Shown here one piece after another: positions 43,967-51,579 of a DNA stretch of 64,000 bases. Source of the stretch: Xanthomonas sp. SI (GTDB lineage: Bacteria > Pseudomonadota > Gammaproteobacteria > Xanthomonadales > Xanthomonadaceae). The notes beneath the pieces are model-generated. The model searched no databases and was not told where the DNA came from. It was given only the letters and a program-made list of their open reading frames with translations. The translations under genes and the position numbers were made by a program. The stretch covers positions 1,488,001 to 1,552,000 of the forward strand of contig NZ_CP051261.1 in assembly GCF_014236855.1 (NCBI RefSeq), given 5' to 3'. Each line of letters starts with the position of its first letter. Positions within the stretch are counted from its first letter, which is position 1.

Positions 43967-46849
43967 TCAGAAGTTCATGCTGTAGCGAGCCCACAGGTAG
44001 CGGCCCACGGTGTCGAAGCTGTTGACGTCCGTGTTCGCGTTGAGCACGTTGTTCTGGTACAGCATGGGCGGCTGCTTGTCGAACACGTTGTCCAGGCCCA
44101 CTTCCACCTTCGAATTGAACCACGGCAGCGCGTAGTTCAGGCTGACGCTGTGCAGGAAGTAGGAGCCGTACGAGCTGACCACGTTCGGGAAGCCGGCGTC
44201 GGAGCTGAAGTTCTGCGACGGATCGGCGCTGCCCACGTCGAACGGACCGATATAGCGGACGCGCCAGCTGGCGCCCAGGTCGCCCTTCTGCCAGTTGACG
44301 AACAAGCGGCCACGGACGCGCGAGTACAGGCCGTAGGTCTTGTTGTAGGTGCCTGCCACGTGGGTCACGACGCCGTCCGGATCGGCCGGGTTGGTGTTGT
44401 TGTCGTAACGCGCGATGTAGGTGCCGTCCAGGCCGAAGGTGTAGCTGCCCCAGGCGGTATCCGGCAGGCGGTAGCGCAGCGCCAGATCCCAGCCCTTGGT
44501 ATCCAGGCGGCCCAGGTTGACGATCGGTTCGCGGATGAAGTTGACCTGGCCATCCGAATAACGGCTGATGAAGCCGCAGAACGGGCTGCTCTCGTCGTTG
44601 TAGCAGATGTTGGACACGGTCTGCGCATCGGCGCGGTTGATCGTGTCGTTCAGGTACAGGCGCCAGTAGTCCAGGCTGGCCGAGAAGCCCGGCAGCCAAT
44701 CCGGGTCGTACACCACGCCCCAGTCGAACGACTTGCCCTGTTCCGGCTTCAGGTCGAAACCGGCAGCGACCGAGCCCGACCACACGCCGGTGGTCTGCGA
44801 CAGGCCGCTGGGAGTGATGCCGGTGGCGCCGGGGATGGCGGTCGCGCCAGCGCCAGCGCCGCACGCGGCTTCGTGGTTGCGGGCGGTGCCGGTGGCGCCG
44901 TAACCGATACACGGGTCGGTGAAGTTCGGCGCATCGCCGCTCGCACCCGCGTACAGGTTGTCGATGGTCGGGGCACGGAACACTTCGGCGACCGTGCCGC
45001 GCAGCAGCAGGTTCTCGATCGGACGCCACTCAAGCTGGATCTTGCTGTTGGTGGTGTTGCCGAAGGTGTTGTAGTCCGAATAGCGGCTGCCCAGGGTCAG
45101 CGCCAGCAGGTGCGCGAACGGGACTTCCGACAGCAGCGGGACGTACAGTTCGCCGTAGACTTCCTTGACGTTGTACTTGCCGCCCAGCGGGGTTCCGCAC
45201 GCTTCCTGCGAAATGAAACAGTTGCCGTTGGCATCGGCGATGGCGATGTAGTCCACCGAGCTCTTCTGGTACTCCTCGCGCCAGGAGACACCCACCGCCA
45301 GCTGCGCGGCGCCGGCCGGCAACGTGAACAGCTCGCCGTTGGCATTGGCTTCGAAGCTGCGCATCTGGTACGTGGTCGAGTAGGTCGGACGCGCTTCGTA
45401 ATCCTTCAGCGTCGAGATCGTCTGCGGATCGTTGATGTTGAAGATGTTGAGCGGGGTACAGCCGGAAATCACATTGCCCGCGCTGCCGCACTTGACCACG
45501 CCATCGGTGTCCTGGAACGACGGGCCCAGCGCGTCGCGCAGGCCGGCGTAGTACACGTAGCCGTAGCTGGTGTTCTCGCGGGTGTAGTGGCCGTAGTTCA
45601 TCGCCGCGTCCCACTTCCAGGACGTGTCGCCGACGAAGCCTTCCAGGCCGGCGACGACCTGGTCGGTGACGGTGCTGTAGTACGAGCGGCGCTGGCCCAG
45701 CGAGGTGAAGCGGGTCAGGAGCTGGTTGTACTGGTTGCCGGCCACGTCCGCGCCGAAATCCACGCCGAACGGGTTGTAGAAGTTGTCGGCGGAGATCACA
45801 ACCTTGTCGCCGCGGGCGTCGAACGGCAGCGCCGCGATGGCGAAGTTCGAGCTGGTCTTGTTGTGGTAGACCTGGGCGAACGCGTTGATGCTGTCGGTGA
45901 TCTGGTAGTTGGCCAGGAAGAACGCGTTGGTGCGCTCCTGCGGCGTCATGATCAGGTTGGTCGCCTGATAGTTGAACGAGTCGCGCGCGCCGGAGTAGCA
46001 GCGGTAGTCGCCCTGCGCAGCGCCGCTGGCGCCCGGGGTCAGGGTGACCGTGGCACAGCCGTACTGCGTGGCCAGGGTGGCCGGCATGGTGATGCGGCCG
46101 CCCGGGGTGCGGCTGGAACCGAGGATGGTCACCGAGCCGCTGTACAGGTAGGTGGCGTCCTTGGAGTACTTGCGGTCGGCCGAGGAGATGCCGTCGAACT
46201 TGTTGTAGTTCAGGCCCGCCATGATGTTGCCGCGGTCGCCGACCTGGCCGAAGGTGACCGAGCCGCCGTTACGCGCGCCGTCGCTCAGATGGGTGGCCTG
46301 GCCGTAGTCGACGCTGACCGCCAGACCTTCGAAATCCTTGCGCAGGATGAAGTTGACCACGCCGGCGACGGCATCGGAGCCGTACACGGCCGAGGCGCCG
46401 CTGGTCAGTACTTCGATGCGCTCCACCGCGGTGGCGGGGATCGAGTTGACGTCGTTGTTGGCGACGCGGCGGCCGTTGACCAGCAGCAGCGTGCGCTCAT
46501 CGCCCAGGCCGCGCAGGTCGACCGTGGACTTGCCGTCGCCGCCGCCGTTGTTGACCGCCGGGGAGGCGGGCGCGCCGGACATCGCCGGCAGCTCCTGCAC
46601 CAGTTCGCCGAGGGTCAGCTTGCCGGTCTGCTCGATCGCGGCGCGATCGATCACCACCACCGGGCTGGCGGTTTCGGTCTCGACGCGGGCAACGCGCGAG
46701 CCGGTCACCTGGATCGTGTCCAGGGTCTTGGAGGGGTCGCTGGAAGAGCTGTCCTGGGCAACCGCTGCGCCCGTGCTGAGCAGGGCGGTGGTGCCAGCGG
46801 CGAGCGCGAACGTGATGGCGTCGCGCAGGCGATGGGTCTTGCAATTCAT
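43967..46849 (-). CDS. TonB-dependent receptor with paired cysteines
   Basis: 960-residue TonB-dependent receptor. A signal peptide (MNCKTHRLRDAITFALAAG, cut near AAVAQ) is followed by TonB-box-like DTIQVTGSRV, a plug (LGELVQELPAMSG, STVDLRGLGDERTLLLVNGRRV, VYGSDAVAGVVNFILRKDF) and a barrel ending WARYSMNF. Cysteines occur in nearby pairs in barrel loops (YGC...RCYSG; CGSAGNVISGC; NCF...EAC; DPC...AAC; ICYNDESSPFC), suggesting disulfide-pinned surface loops. ATG at 46849 has GGAGAGAG upstream. The plug is unlike those of the glycan-locus receptors. Its substrate is unknown; adjacent modifying enzymes hint at a peptide or protein. Confidence 0.93.
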   Translation of the reverse strand: MNCKTHRLRDAITFALAAGTTALLSTGAAVAQDSSSSDPSKTLDTIQVTGSRVARVETETASPVVVIDRAAIEQTGKLTLGELVQELPAMSGAPASPAVNNGGGDGKSTVDLRGLGDERTLLLVNGRRVANNDVNSIPATAVERIEVLTSGASAVYGSDAVAGVVNFILRKDFEGLAVSVDYGQATHLSDGARNGGSVTFGQVGDRGNIMAGLNYNKFDGISSADRKYSKDATYLYSGSVTILGSSRTPGGRITMPATLATQYGCATVTLTPGASGAAQGDYRCYSGARDSFNYQATNLIMTPQERTNAFFLANYQITDSINAFAQVYHNKTSSNFAIAALPFDARGDKVVISADNFYNPFGVDFGADVAGNQYNQLLTRFTSLGQRRSYYSTVTDQVVAGLEGFVGDTSWKWDAAMNYGHYTRENTSYGYVYYAGLRDALGPSFQDTDGVVKCGSAGNVISGCTPLNIFNINDPQTISTLKDYEARPTYSTTYQMRSFEANANGELFTLPAGAAQLAVGVSWREEYQKSSVDYIAIADANGNCFISQEACGTPLGGKYNVKEVYGELYVPLLSEVPFAHLLALTLGSRYSDYNTFGNTTNSKIQLEWRPIENLLLRGTVAEVFRAPTIDNLYAGASGDAPNFTDPCIGYGATGTARNHEAACGAGAGATAIPGATGITPSGLSQTTGVWSGSVAAGFDLKPEQGKSFDWGVVYDPDWLPGFSASLDYWRLYLNDTINRADAQTVSNICYNDESSPFCGFISRYSDGQVNFIREPIVNLGRLDTKGWDLALRYRLPDTAWGSYTFGLDGTYIARYDNNTNPADPDGVVTHVAGTYNKTYGLYSRVRGRLFVNWQKGDLGASWRVRYIGPFDVGSADPSQNFSSDAGFPNVVSSYGSYFLHSVSLNYALPWFNSKVEVGLDNVFDKQPPMLYQNNVLNANTDVNSFDTVGRYLWARYSMNF

Positions 46850-47029
46850 TGGCTCTCTCTCCGAATGAGATGTGGTGTCAACTGAAGGTTGTCCAGCGGT
46901 GGCGTCGAAAGGCGACGCCAAAATCCGCAGGGTGAACCGATAGTAACTGCGTCTTCAGAGAAATTAAAGAGTTGTTAATAAGATCGACATAAGTGTGATG
47001 TAAGTATCACTAATTTGCTCCTGACGGGC
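46850..47029. promoter_or_regulatory. AT-rich promoter region of the third receptor
   Basis: The stretch 46955-47020 is markedly AT-richer than its surroundings and includes the inverted repeat GTGAT-N6-ATCAC (46995-47010), a possible regulator site. No -35/-10 pair stands out. Confidence 0.4.
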
Positions 47030-47057
47030 AAAAAAAAGCCCCACAAGGGGGCGTTTT
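47030..47057 (-). terminator. Intrinsic terminator after the outer-membrane protein gene
   Basis: GCCCC (47038-47042) pairs with GGGGC (47048-47052); on the minus strand the stem is followed by a run of seven or more T residues (47031-47037). A TTTTT also follows on the plus side, so it may act both ways. Confidence 0.8.
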
Positions 47058-47094
47058 TCCGCAGCAACTCCTTTTCCGAACAAGGGGTTGCTGG

Positions 47095-47946
47095 TTACAA
47101 GTCCTGTTCGTAGCGCACGTAGGGGATGGTGCCTTCCTCGGTGCTGATGTTGTTCGGGGCGAACGGGTTCTTGCCGCGGGTGATCACGTTCTCGGCGCCG
47201 ACGGTCAGCTGGCCGCTCCACGGAGTGCGCCAGGTCAGGCCCACGCCGAGGCCGGACCACTTGCCCGGCTGGCCCGGCGCGTCGACGACGCGGCCGATGA
47301 CATTGGCGCTGAACGAGCCGTAGCCGCCGCCGATGCTCAGGCTCTTGCTGTCCCATTGGTCGACCAGCGCCTGCGAAGCATCGGCGATCGGCACCAGGCG
47401 CGCACGCGCATAGGTGCCGCCGATCGAGACGAAGCCTTCGCGGCCGATGTTCTGCTGCGCGAACACGGTCAGGTCGTTCTGCTCCATGCGCAGCACGGGC
47501 GTCTTGTTGGGTCCCGCCAGCCACGCCGGCATGTTCTCGCGGCCGGTGCCGGCCGACAGCGACACCCGTCCGCCGGGGCGGTTGAAGGTGGTGGTCGCGG
47601 CAACGTGGTGGCCGACATCGTTGTCCTCGTCGCCGAGGCTGGCGAGCATGCAATGGCTGGCCAGCCCGCTGATGCTGCTGCCGCTGGCGCTGTTGCACAG
47701 CAGGCCGAGCGAGTCGCCGGAGGACAGGCCGAAGGCGGCGTCGAGCGAGTTGCGGCCGAAGTGCCAGCGCGCGCCGGCCGCCTGTTCGCCGGTCGGCTCC
47801 AGGTACAGCAGCGCTTCGACCTTGCCGCTGCCCTTGTTCCAGATCGGCAGCACGGTGCGGTCTGCGGGCTTGCTCTGCGCATGCGCGCCCGTGGTCGCCG
47901 CAAGGGCGATCAGCAGGGCAAGTGGCAGGCGCAGTAGGGCTCGCAT
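47095..47946 (-). CDS. Putative outer-membrane beta-barrel protein, function unknown
   Basis: 283-residue exported protein that I cannot assign. A clear signal peptide (LLRLPLALLIALAATTGAHAQ) is followed by alternating polar/hydrophobic strands rich in Gly, Ser and aromatic residues (RVSLSAGTGRENMP, GFVSIGGTYARARLV, SLSIGGGYGSFSANVIGRV, SGLGVGLTWRTPW), typical of a small outer-membrane barrel; one cysteine pair (LLCN, SHCM) lies in an early loop. It is upstream of the third receptor but separated by a terminator. A 6-bp inverted repeat (GGCGGG at 47966-47971, CCCGCC at 47982-47987) lies in its leader. Confidence 0.75.
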   Translation of the reverse strand: MRALLRLPLALLIALAATTGAHAQSKPADRTVLPIWNKGSGKVEALLYLEPTGEQAAGARWHFGRNSLDAAFGLSSGDSLGLLCNSASGSSISGLASHCMLASLGDEDNDVGHHVAATTTFNRPGGRVSLSAGTGRENMPAWLAGPNKTPVLRMEQNDLTVFAQQNIGREGFVSIGGTYARARLVPIADASQALVDQWDSKSLSIGGGYGSFSANVIGRVVDAPGQPGKWSGLGVGLTWRTPWSGQLTVGAENVITRGKNPFAPNNISTEEGTIPYVRYEQDL

Positions 47947-48063
47947 CGGCAGTGTGTGACTCTCGGGCGGGGACTAAAGTTCCCGCCGTTCAGGGTGAAC
48001 GATACTAGTGGGTTTATGTTTCTTTAACAAGTCGGGCTCCCCGGTCCTAGCCCTCGCCCCTGG

Positions 48064-48960
48064 CTATTGCAAGCGCTCCGAGGGCGCCGGTTCAGCCGAG
48101 GTTACAGCGAACAATACGCCGAATTCCGTCAAGGGGAAGTCATAGTGTCGGCCGCAGAACTCGCACCGTATCTCAACTTGGCCGGTTGCCTCGGCGGCGG
48201 CGCGCGCTTCTTCCTCGCCCAGCGAGCGCAGCATGGCCGCCACCCGCTCGCGCGAGCAGGAGCAGCCGAAGCGCAGCGGCTTGGTGCCCAGCAGCTCCGG
48301 CGCTTCCTCGTGGAACAGCCGGTGCAGCAGGGTTTCGGCCGGCAGGGCCAGCAGTTCGGCTTCGCTTACCGTCTCGAACAGGGCGCCGGCGCGGTTCCAG
48401 CCGTCCTCGTCGCCGCTGTCGCCGGGCAGTTTCTGCAGCAGCAGGCCGGCCGCCTGATGGCCGTCGGCGGCCAGGATCAGTCGCGTCGGCAACTGTTCGG
48501 ACTGGCGGAAATAGTCTTCGAAGGCCTCGCCCAGTTCGGCCGCCGACAACGCCACCAGGCTCTGGTAGCGCTGCGGCTCGCGCGGGTCCAGGCCGGGATT
48601 TTCGATGGTGATCGCCAGCAGCGCGCCGTCGCCGAGCGCGCGCAGGTCGCGCGGGGCGTCGCTGCCCTCGCCCAACTGGACGATGCCGCGCAAGGTGCCG
48701 GCCGCGGTGCATTCGGCGAACAGGGTGCGCAGCGCGCCCTGGCTGCGCAGTTGCACCGACAGGCGCCCGTCGACCTTGGTGTGGCCGGTGAACAGGGCCG
48801 CGGCCACGCAGGCCTCGCCCAGCAACTCGGTCGCCGCGGCGGGATAGCTGGCCGGCGCGAGGATGTCGCGCCAGGCGGACTGCAGGCGCACGTGCACGCC
48901 GCGCACGCCGGCGCTCGGCAGCAGGAAGCGGGTCAGGTGATCGTGATCGGAAGAACTCAT
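48064..48960 (-). CDS. hslO: Redox-regulated holdase chaperone Hsp33
   Basis: 298-residue Hsp33, activated by oxidation to hold unfolded proteins. The substrate-binding domain has VRGVHVRLQSAWRDIL and GHTKVDGRLSVQLRSQG; the C-terminal zinc switch is CSC in RFGCSCSRERV and CEFCGRHY, giving all four cysteines. ATG at 48960 has GAGG about 7 nt upstream. It is divergent from mtgA. Confidence 0.96.
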   Translation of the reverse strand: MSSSDHDHLTRFLLPSAGVRGVHVRLQSAWRDILAPASYPAAATELLGEACVAAALFTGHTKVDGRLSVQLRSQGALRTLFAECTAAGTLRGIVQLGEGSDAPRDLRALGDGALLAITIENPGLDPREPQRYQSLVALSAAELGEAFEDYFRQSEQLPTRLILAADGHQAAGLLLQKLPGDSGDEDGWNRAGALFETVSEAELLALPAETLLHRLFHEEAPELLGTKPLRFGCSCSRERVAAMLRSLGEEEARAAAEATGQVEIRCEFCGRHYDFPLTEFGVLFAVTSAEPAPSERLQ

Positions 48961-49041
48961 CGCGGCCTCGCTGCGCATGGGAAGATGGCGACCGCAGGAT
49001 AGTGGGTCATCTCGGTGGACAAAGTCGAAGAAGGCATAGCA

Positions 49042-49779
49042 ATGGGGGCGCCGCGGGGCGTTGCAAGTGGCGCGGCGGTGCCGCGGCGCAGGCGTTGGCT
49101 GCGCTGGCTGCTGGCGGCGCCGCTGTTGTTCGCGCTGGCGAGCACGTCGCAGGTGATCATGCTGCGCTTCGTCGATCCACCGTTCTCGGCGATGATGCTC
49201 GAGCGCCAACTCGGCGCCTGGGGCGAGGGCGACTGGTCGTTCCGCGTCGCCTACGACTGGCGCGACAGCGCGCAGATCGCCCCGAGCCTGCCGATTTCGC
49301 TGGTGGCCGCCGAGGACCAGCGTTTCCCGAGTCACCACGGCTTCGATCTGGAGGCGATCGAGAAGGCGCGCGACCACAATGCGCGCGGCGGGCGCCTGCG
49401 TGGCGCCAGCACGATCAGCCAGCAGGTGGCCAAGAACGTGTTCCTGTGGCAGGGCCGCAGCTGGCTGCGCAAGGGCTTGGAGGCCTGGTACACGGTGCTG
49501 ATCGAGGCGTTTTGGTCGAAGCAGCGGATCCTGGAGGTGTATGCCAACGTCGCCGAGTTCGGTGATGGGGTCTACGGCGCGCAGGCGGCGGCGCGCAGTT
49601 TCTGGGGCAAGGATGCGGCGCAACTGAGTCCGGCGCAGAGCGCGCTGCTGGCGGCGGTGCTGCCGGCGCCGCAGCGCTACGCCGCCGCGCGCCCGGGGCC
49701 GTACGTGCAGCGCCGCGCCAACTGGATCCAGCGGCAGACCCGGCAGCTGGGCGGGCCGGCCTATCTGCAGACGCCCTAG
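49042..49779 (+). CDS. mtgA: Monofunctional peptidoglycan glycosyltransferase MtgA
   Basis: 245-residue GT51 enzyme that polymerises lipid II into glycan strands in the periplasm. One N-terminal transmembrane helix follows an Arg-rich start ([19 protein letters not shown]). GT51 motifs are [15 protein letters not shown] with catalytic Glu91, [31 protein letters not shown] and [14 protein letters not shown] at 49042 has AAGAAGG upstream. No transpeptidase domain is attached. Confidence 0.95.
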   Translation: MGAPRGVASGAAVPRRRRWLRWLLAAPLLFALASTSQVIMLRFVDPPFSAMMLERQLGAWGEGDWSFRVAYDWRDSAQIAPSLPISLVAAEDQRFPSHHGFDLEAIEKARDHNARGGRLRGASTISQQVAKNVFLWQGRSWLRKGLEAWYTVLIEAFWSKQRILEVYANVAEFGDGVYGAQAAARSFWGKDAAQLSPAQSALLAAVLPAPQRYAAARPGPYVQRRANWIQRQTRQLGGPAYLQTP

Positions 49780-49818
49780 CAACATGTGAGCTATAGCGCG
49801 TGCGACGTTGGCCGCTAG

Positions 49819-49960
49819 CCCCTCTCCCATCGGGAGAGGGGTTGGGGTGAGGGTACGGCGCGAAGCGTCTCGCGGATTTGGGTATGCGAGGCTTCGCCCG
49901 TACCCTCATCCGCCCCTTCGGGGCACCTTCTCCCGTTGGGAGAAGGGAACAGGTCCCGGT
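49819..49960. repeat. Extragenic repeat group between mtgA and the glycosyltransferase
   Basis: Holds a 10-bp hairpin (CCCCTCTCCC at 49819-49828, GGGAGAGGGG at 49832-49841), a GGTTGGGGTGAGGGTAC strand and its partner AGGCTTCGCCCGTACCCTC (49889-49907), and a second hairpin CCTTCTCCC/GGGAGAAGG (49926-49946). The same building blocks occur at 28828-28920. The first hairpin stands where mtgA transcription should end. Confidence 0.8.
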
Positions 49961-50042
49961 GGGAGAAGGGAGCGATTCCGGATTCTCTTCATGCGGCGCA
50001 CTGCCGCTGGTGAACGCGCAGGCCGCTCCGTACCATCGGCAC

Positions 50043-51053
50043 ATGGAACCCGAGCGCCTGACCGTCGTCGTCACTGCCTTCAACGAGGCGCAGACCTTGC
50101 CGCTGCTGCAGCCGCGGATCCTCGCCGCGCTCGATGGCCTGGACGATGTGGAGGGGCGGGTGCTGTATGTGGACGACGGCAGCCGCGATGAGACCTGGGA
50201 GGTGATCCTGGCGCTGGCCGCGGCCGATCCGCGAATCGGGGCGCTGCGCCTGTCGCGCAATTTCGGCAAGGAGCTGGCGCTGACCGCAGGCCTGGATTTC
50301 GTCGAGCGCGGCGCGGCGATGCTGCTGGACGCCGACGGCCAGGATCCGCCGGAGCTGATCGGGGAATTCGTCGCGCAGTGGCGCGCCGGCTACGACGACA
50401 TCTACGGCACCCGCATCGCGCGCGACGGCGAAGGCTGGCTCAAGCGCGGCACCGCGTCGCTGTTCTACCGGGTGATCGGGCGCCTGTCGAAGACGCCGAT
50501 TCCGGCCGACACCGGCGATTTCCGCCTGCTGTCGCCGCGCGCGCTCTCCGCGTTGGCGCAGTTGCGCGAGCGCCATCGTTTCATGAAGGGCCTGTTCGGC
50601 TGGGTCGGTTTCCGCCAGATGGCGTTGCCGTACCGGCGCGCGCCGCGCCTGGCCGGGCGCAGCAAGTTCGGCCTGTGGCGGTTGTGGAACTTCGCGCTGG
50701 AAGGCATCACCAGTTTTTCCACCGCGCCGCTGCGGGTGGCGACCTATCTGGGCCTGGCGACCGCGGTGGCCGCGTTCGTGTTCGGCACCTGGATCGTGAT
50801 CAAGGCGGCGCTGTGGGGCGATCCGGTCGCCGGTTGGCCGACGATGATGGCGGTGATCCTGTTCCTGGGCGGCGCGCAGCTGATCGCGCTGGGCCTGATC
50901 GGCGAATACCTGGGCCGGCTGTACGAGGAATCCAAGCAGCGGCCGCTGTATCTGGTCGACACCTGGCGTGCACCGGGCGGAGGAGTATCCTCGGCCGTAC
51001 GATCAAGCGAACCGGGAGGCAGCGATGCGTACGGTACGACAGTTGTTGAGTGA
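50043..51053 (+). CDS. GT2 family glycosyltransferase with two membrane helices
   Basis: 336-residue enzyme of the GtrB/DPM1-like branch. The N-terminal GT-A domain has TVVVTAFNEAQTL, LYVDDGSRDETW, LSRNFGKELALTAGLDF and the metal-binding LLDADGQDPPELI. Two C-terminal transmembrane helices (ATYLGLATAVAAFVFGTWI, AVILFLGGAQLIALGLIGEYLG) and the typical end GEYLGRLYEESKQRPLYLV follow. It most likely charges undecaprenyl phosphate with a sugar for periplasmic transfer. Its last 29 nt overlap the CBS gene in another frame. Confidence 0.9.
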   Translation: MEPERLTVVVTAFNEAQTLPLLQPRILAALDGLDDVEGRVLYVDDGSRDETWEVILALAAADPRIGALRLSRNFGKELALTAGLDFVERGAAMLLDADGQDPPELIGEFVAQWRAGYDDIYGTRIARDGEGWLKRGTASLFYRVIGRLSKTPIPADTGDFRLLSPRALSALAQLRERHRFMKGLFGWVGFRQMALPYRRAPRLAGRSKFGLWRLWNFALEGITSFSTAPLRVATYLGLATAVAAFVFGTWIVIKAALWGDPVAGWPTMMAVILFLGGAQLIALGLIGEYLGRLYEESKQRPLYLVDTWRAPGGGVSSAVRSSEPGGSDAYGTTVVE

Positions 51054-51453
51054 CAAGGGCGGTGAGATCCACGCGGTGTCGCCGGATGCGGCGGTGGTCG
51101 ATGCGCTGCGGCTGATGGCCGACAAGGGCATCGGCGCAGTGCTGGTGATGCAGGACGGGCGTCTGGCCGGCATCCTTTCCGAGCGCGACTATGCGCGCAA
51201 GGTGGTGCTGCAGGACCGTTCTTCGGCGACCACGCCGGTGCGCGACATCATGAGCGTGAAGGTGTACACGGTGGACCCGTCGCAGAGCGTGCAGCAATGC
51301 ATGGAACTGATGACCGGCCAGCGCATCCGCCATCTGCCGGTGGTGCAGGCCGGCGCGGTGGTCGGGGTGATCTCGATCGGCGATCTGGTCAAGGCGGTGA
51401 TCGAGGAACAGCAGCAGGAATTGGATCAGCTGCAGCGGTACATCACTAGCTGA
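51025..51453 (+). CDS. Two-CBS-domain protein
   Basis: 142-residue protein built of two CBS domains forming one Bateman module (first: VSPDAAVVDALRLMADKGIGAVLVMQDGRLAGILSERD; second: VDPSQSVQQCMELMTGQRIRHLPVV, VVGVISIGDLVK). It probably binds an adenine nucleotide; its partner is unknown. GGGAGG stands 7 nt before the ATG at 51025, inside the end of the glycosyltransferase gene, so the genes overlap by 29 nt. Confidence 0.92.
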   Translation: MRTVRQLLSDKGGEIHAVSPDAAVVDALRLMADKGIGAVLVMQDGRLAGILSERDYARKVVLQDRSSATTPVRDIMSVKVYTVDPSQSVQQCMELMTGQRIRHLPVVQAGAVVGVISIGDLVKAVIEEQQQELDQLQRYITS

Positions 51454-51490
51454 CGCGGGATTAGGGATGACCAGCCATTCGGCTGTGAAA

Positions 51491-51579
51491 AGCCGGGATT
51501 GGGGATTCGTAAAAGCAAAAGCAGGCTGATGCGCTTTTGACTTTTACCAATCCCGAATCCCCAATCCCGAATCCCGGCT
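51491..51579. repeat. Inverted repeat of GGGATT-type units between convergent genes
   Basis: AGCCGGGATTGGGGATTC plus GTAAAAG on the left (51491-51515) faces a longer complementary arm (51541-51579) made of CAATCCCGAATCCC units. The right arm has one extra unit. The stem could terminate both the CBS gene and the convergent AsmA gene, whose stop codon (51578-51580) overlaps the repeat end. Related units flank the repeat at 24466-24672. Confidence 0.8.

Noticed and set aside
43139-46885. 1248-codon plus-strand open frame
   Set aside because: It is a GC-bias shadow of the sulfotransferase and receptor genes, which show full domain signatures on the minus strand.
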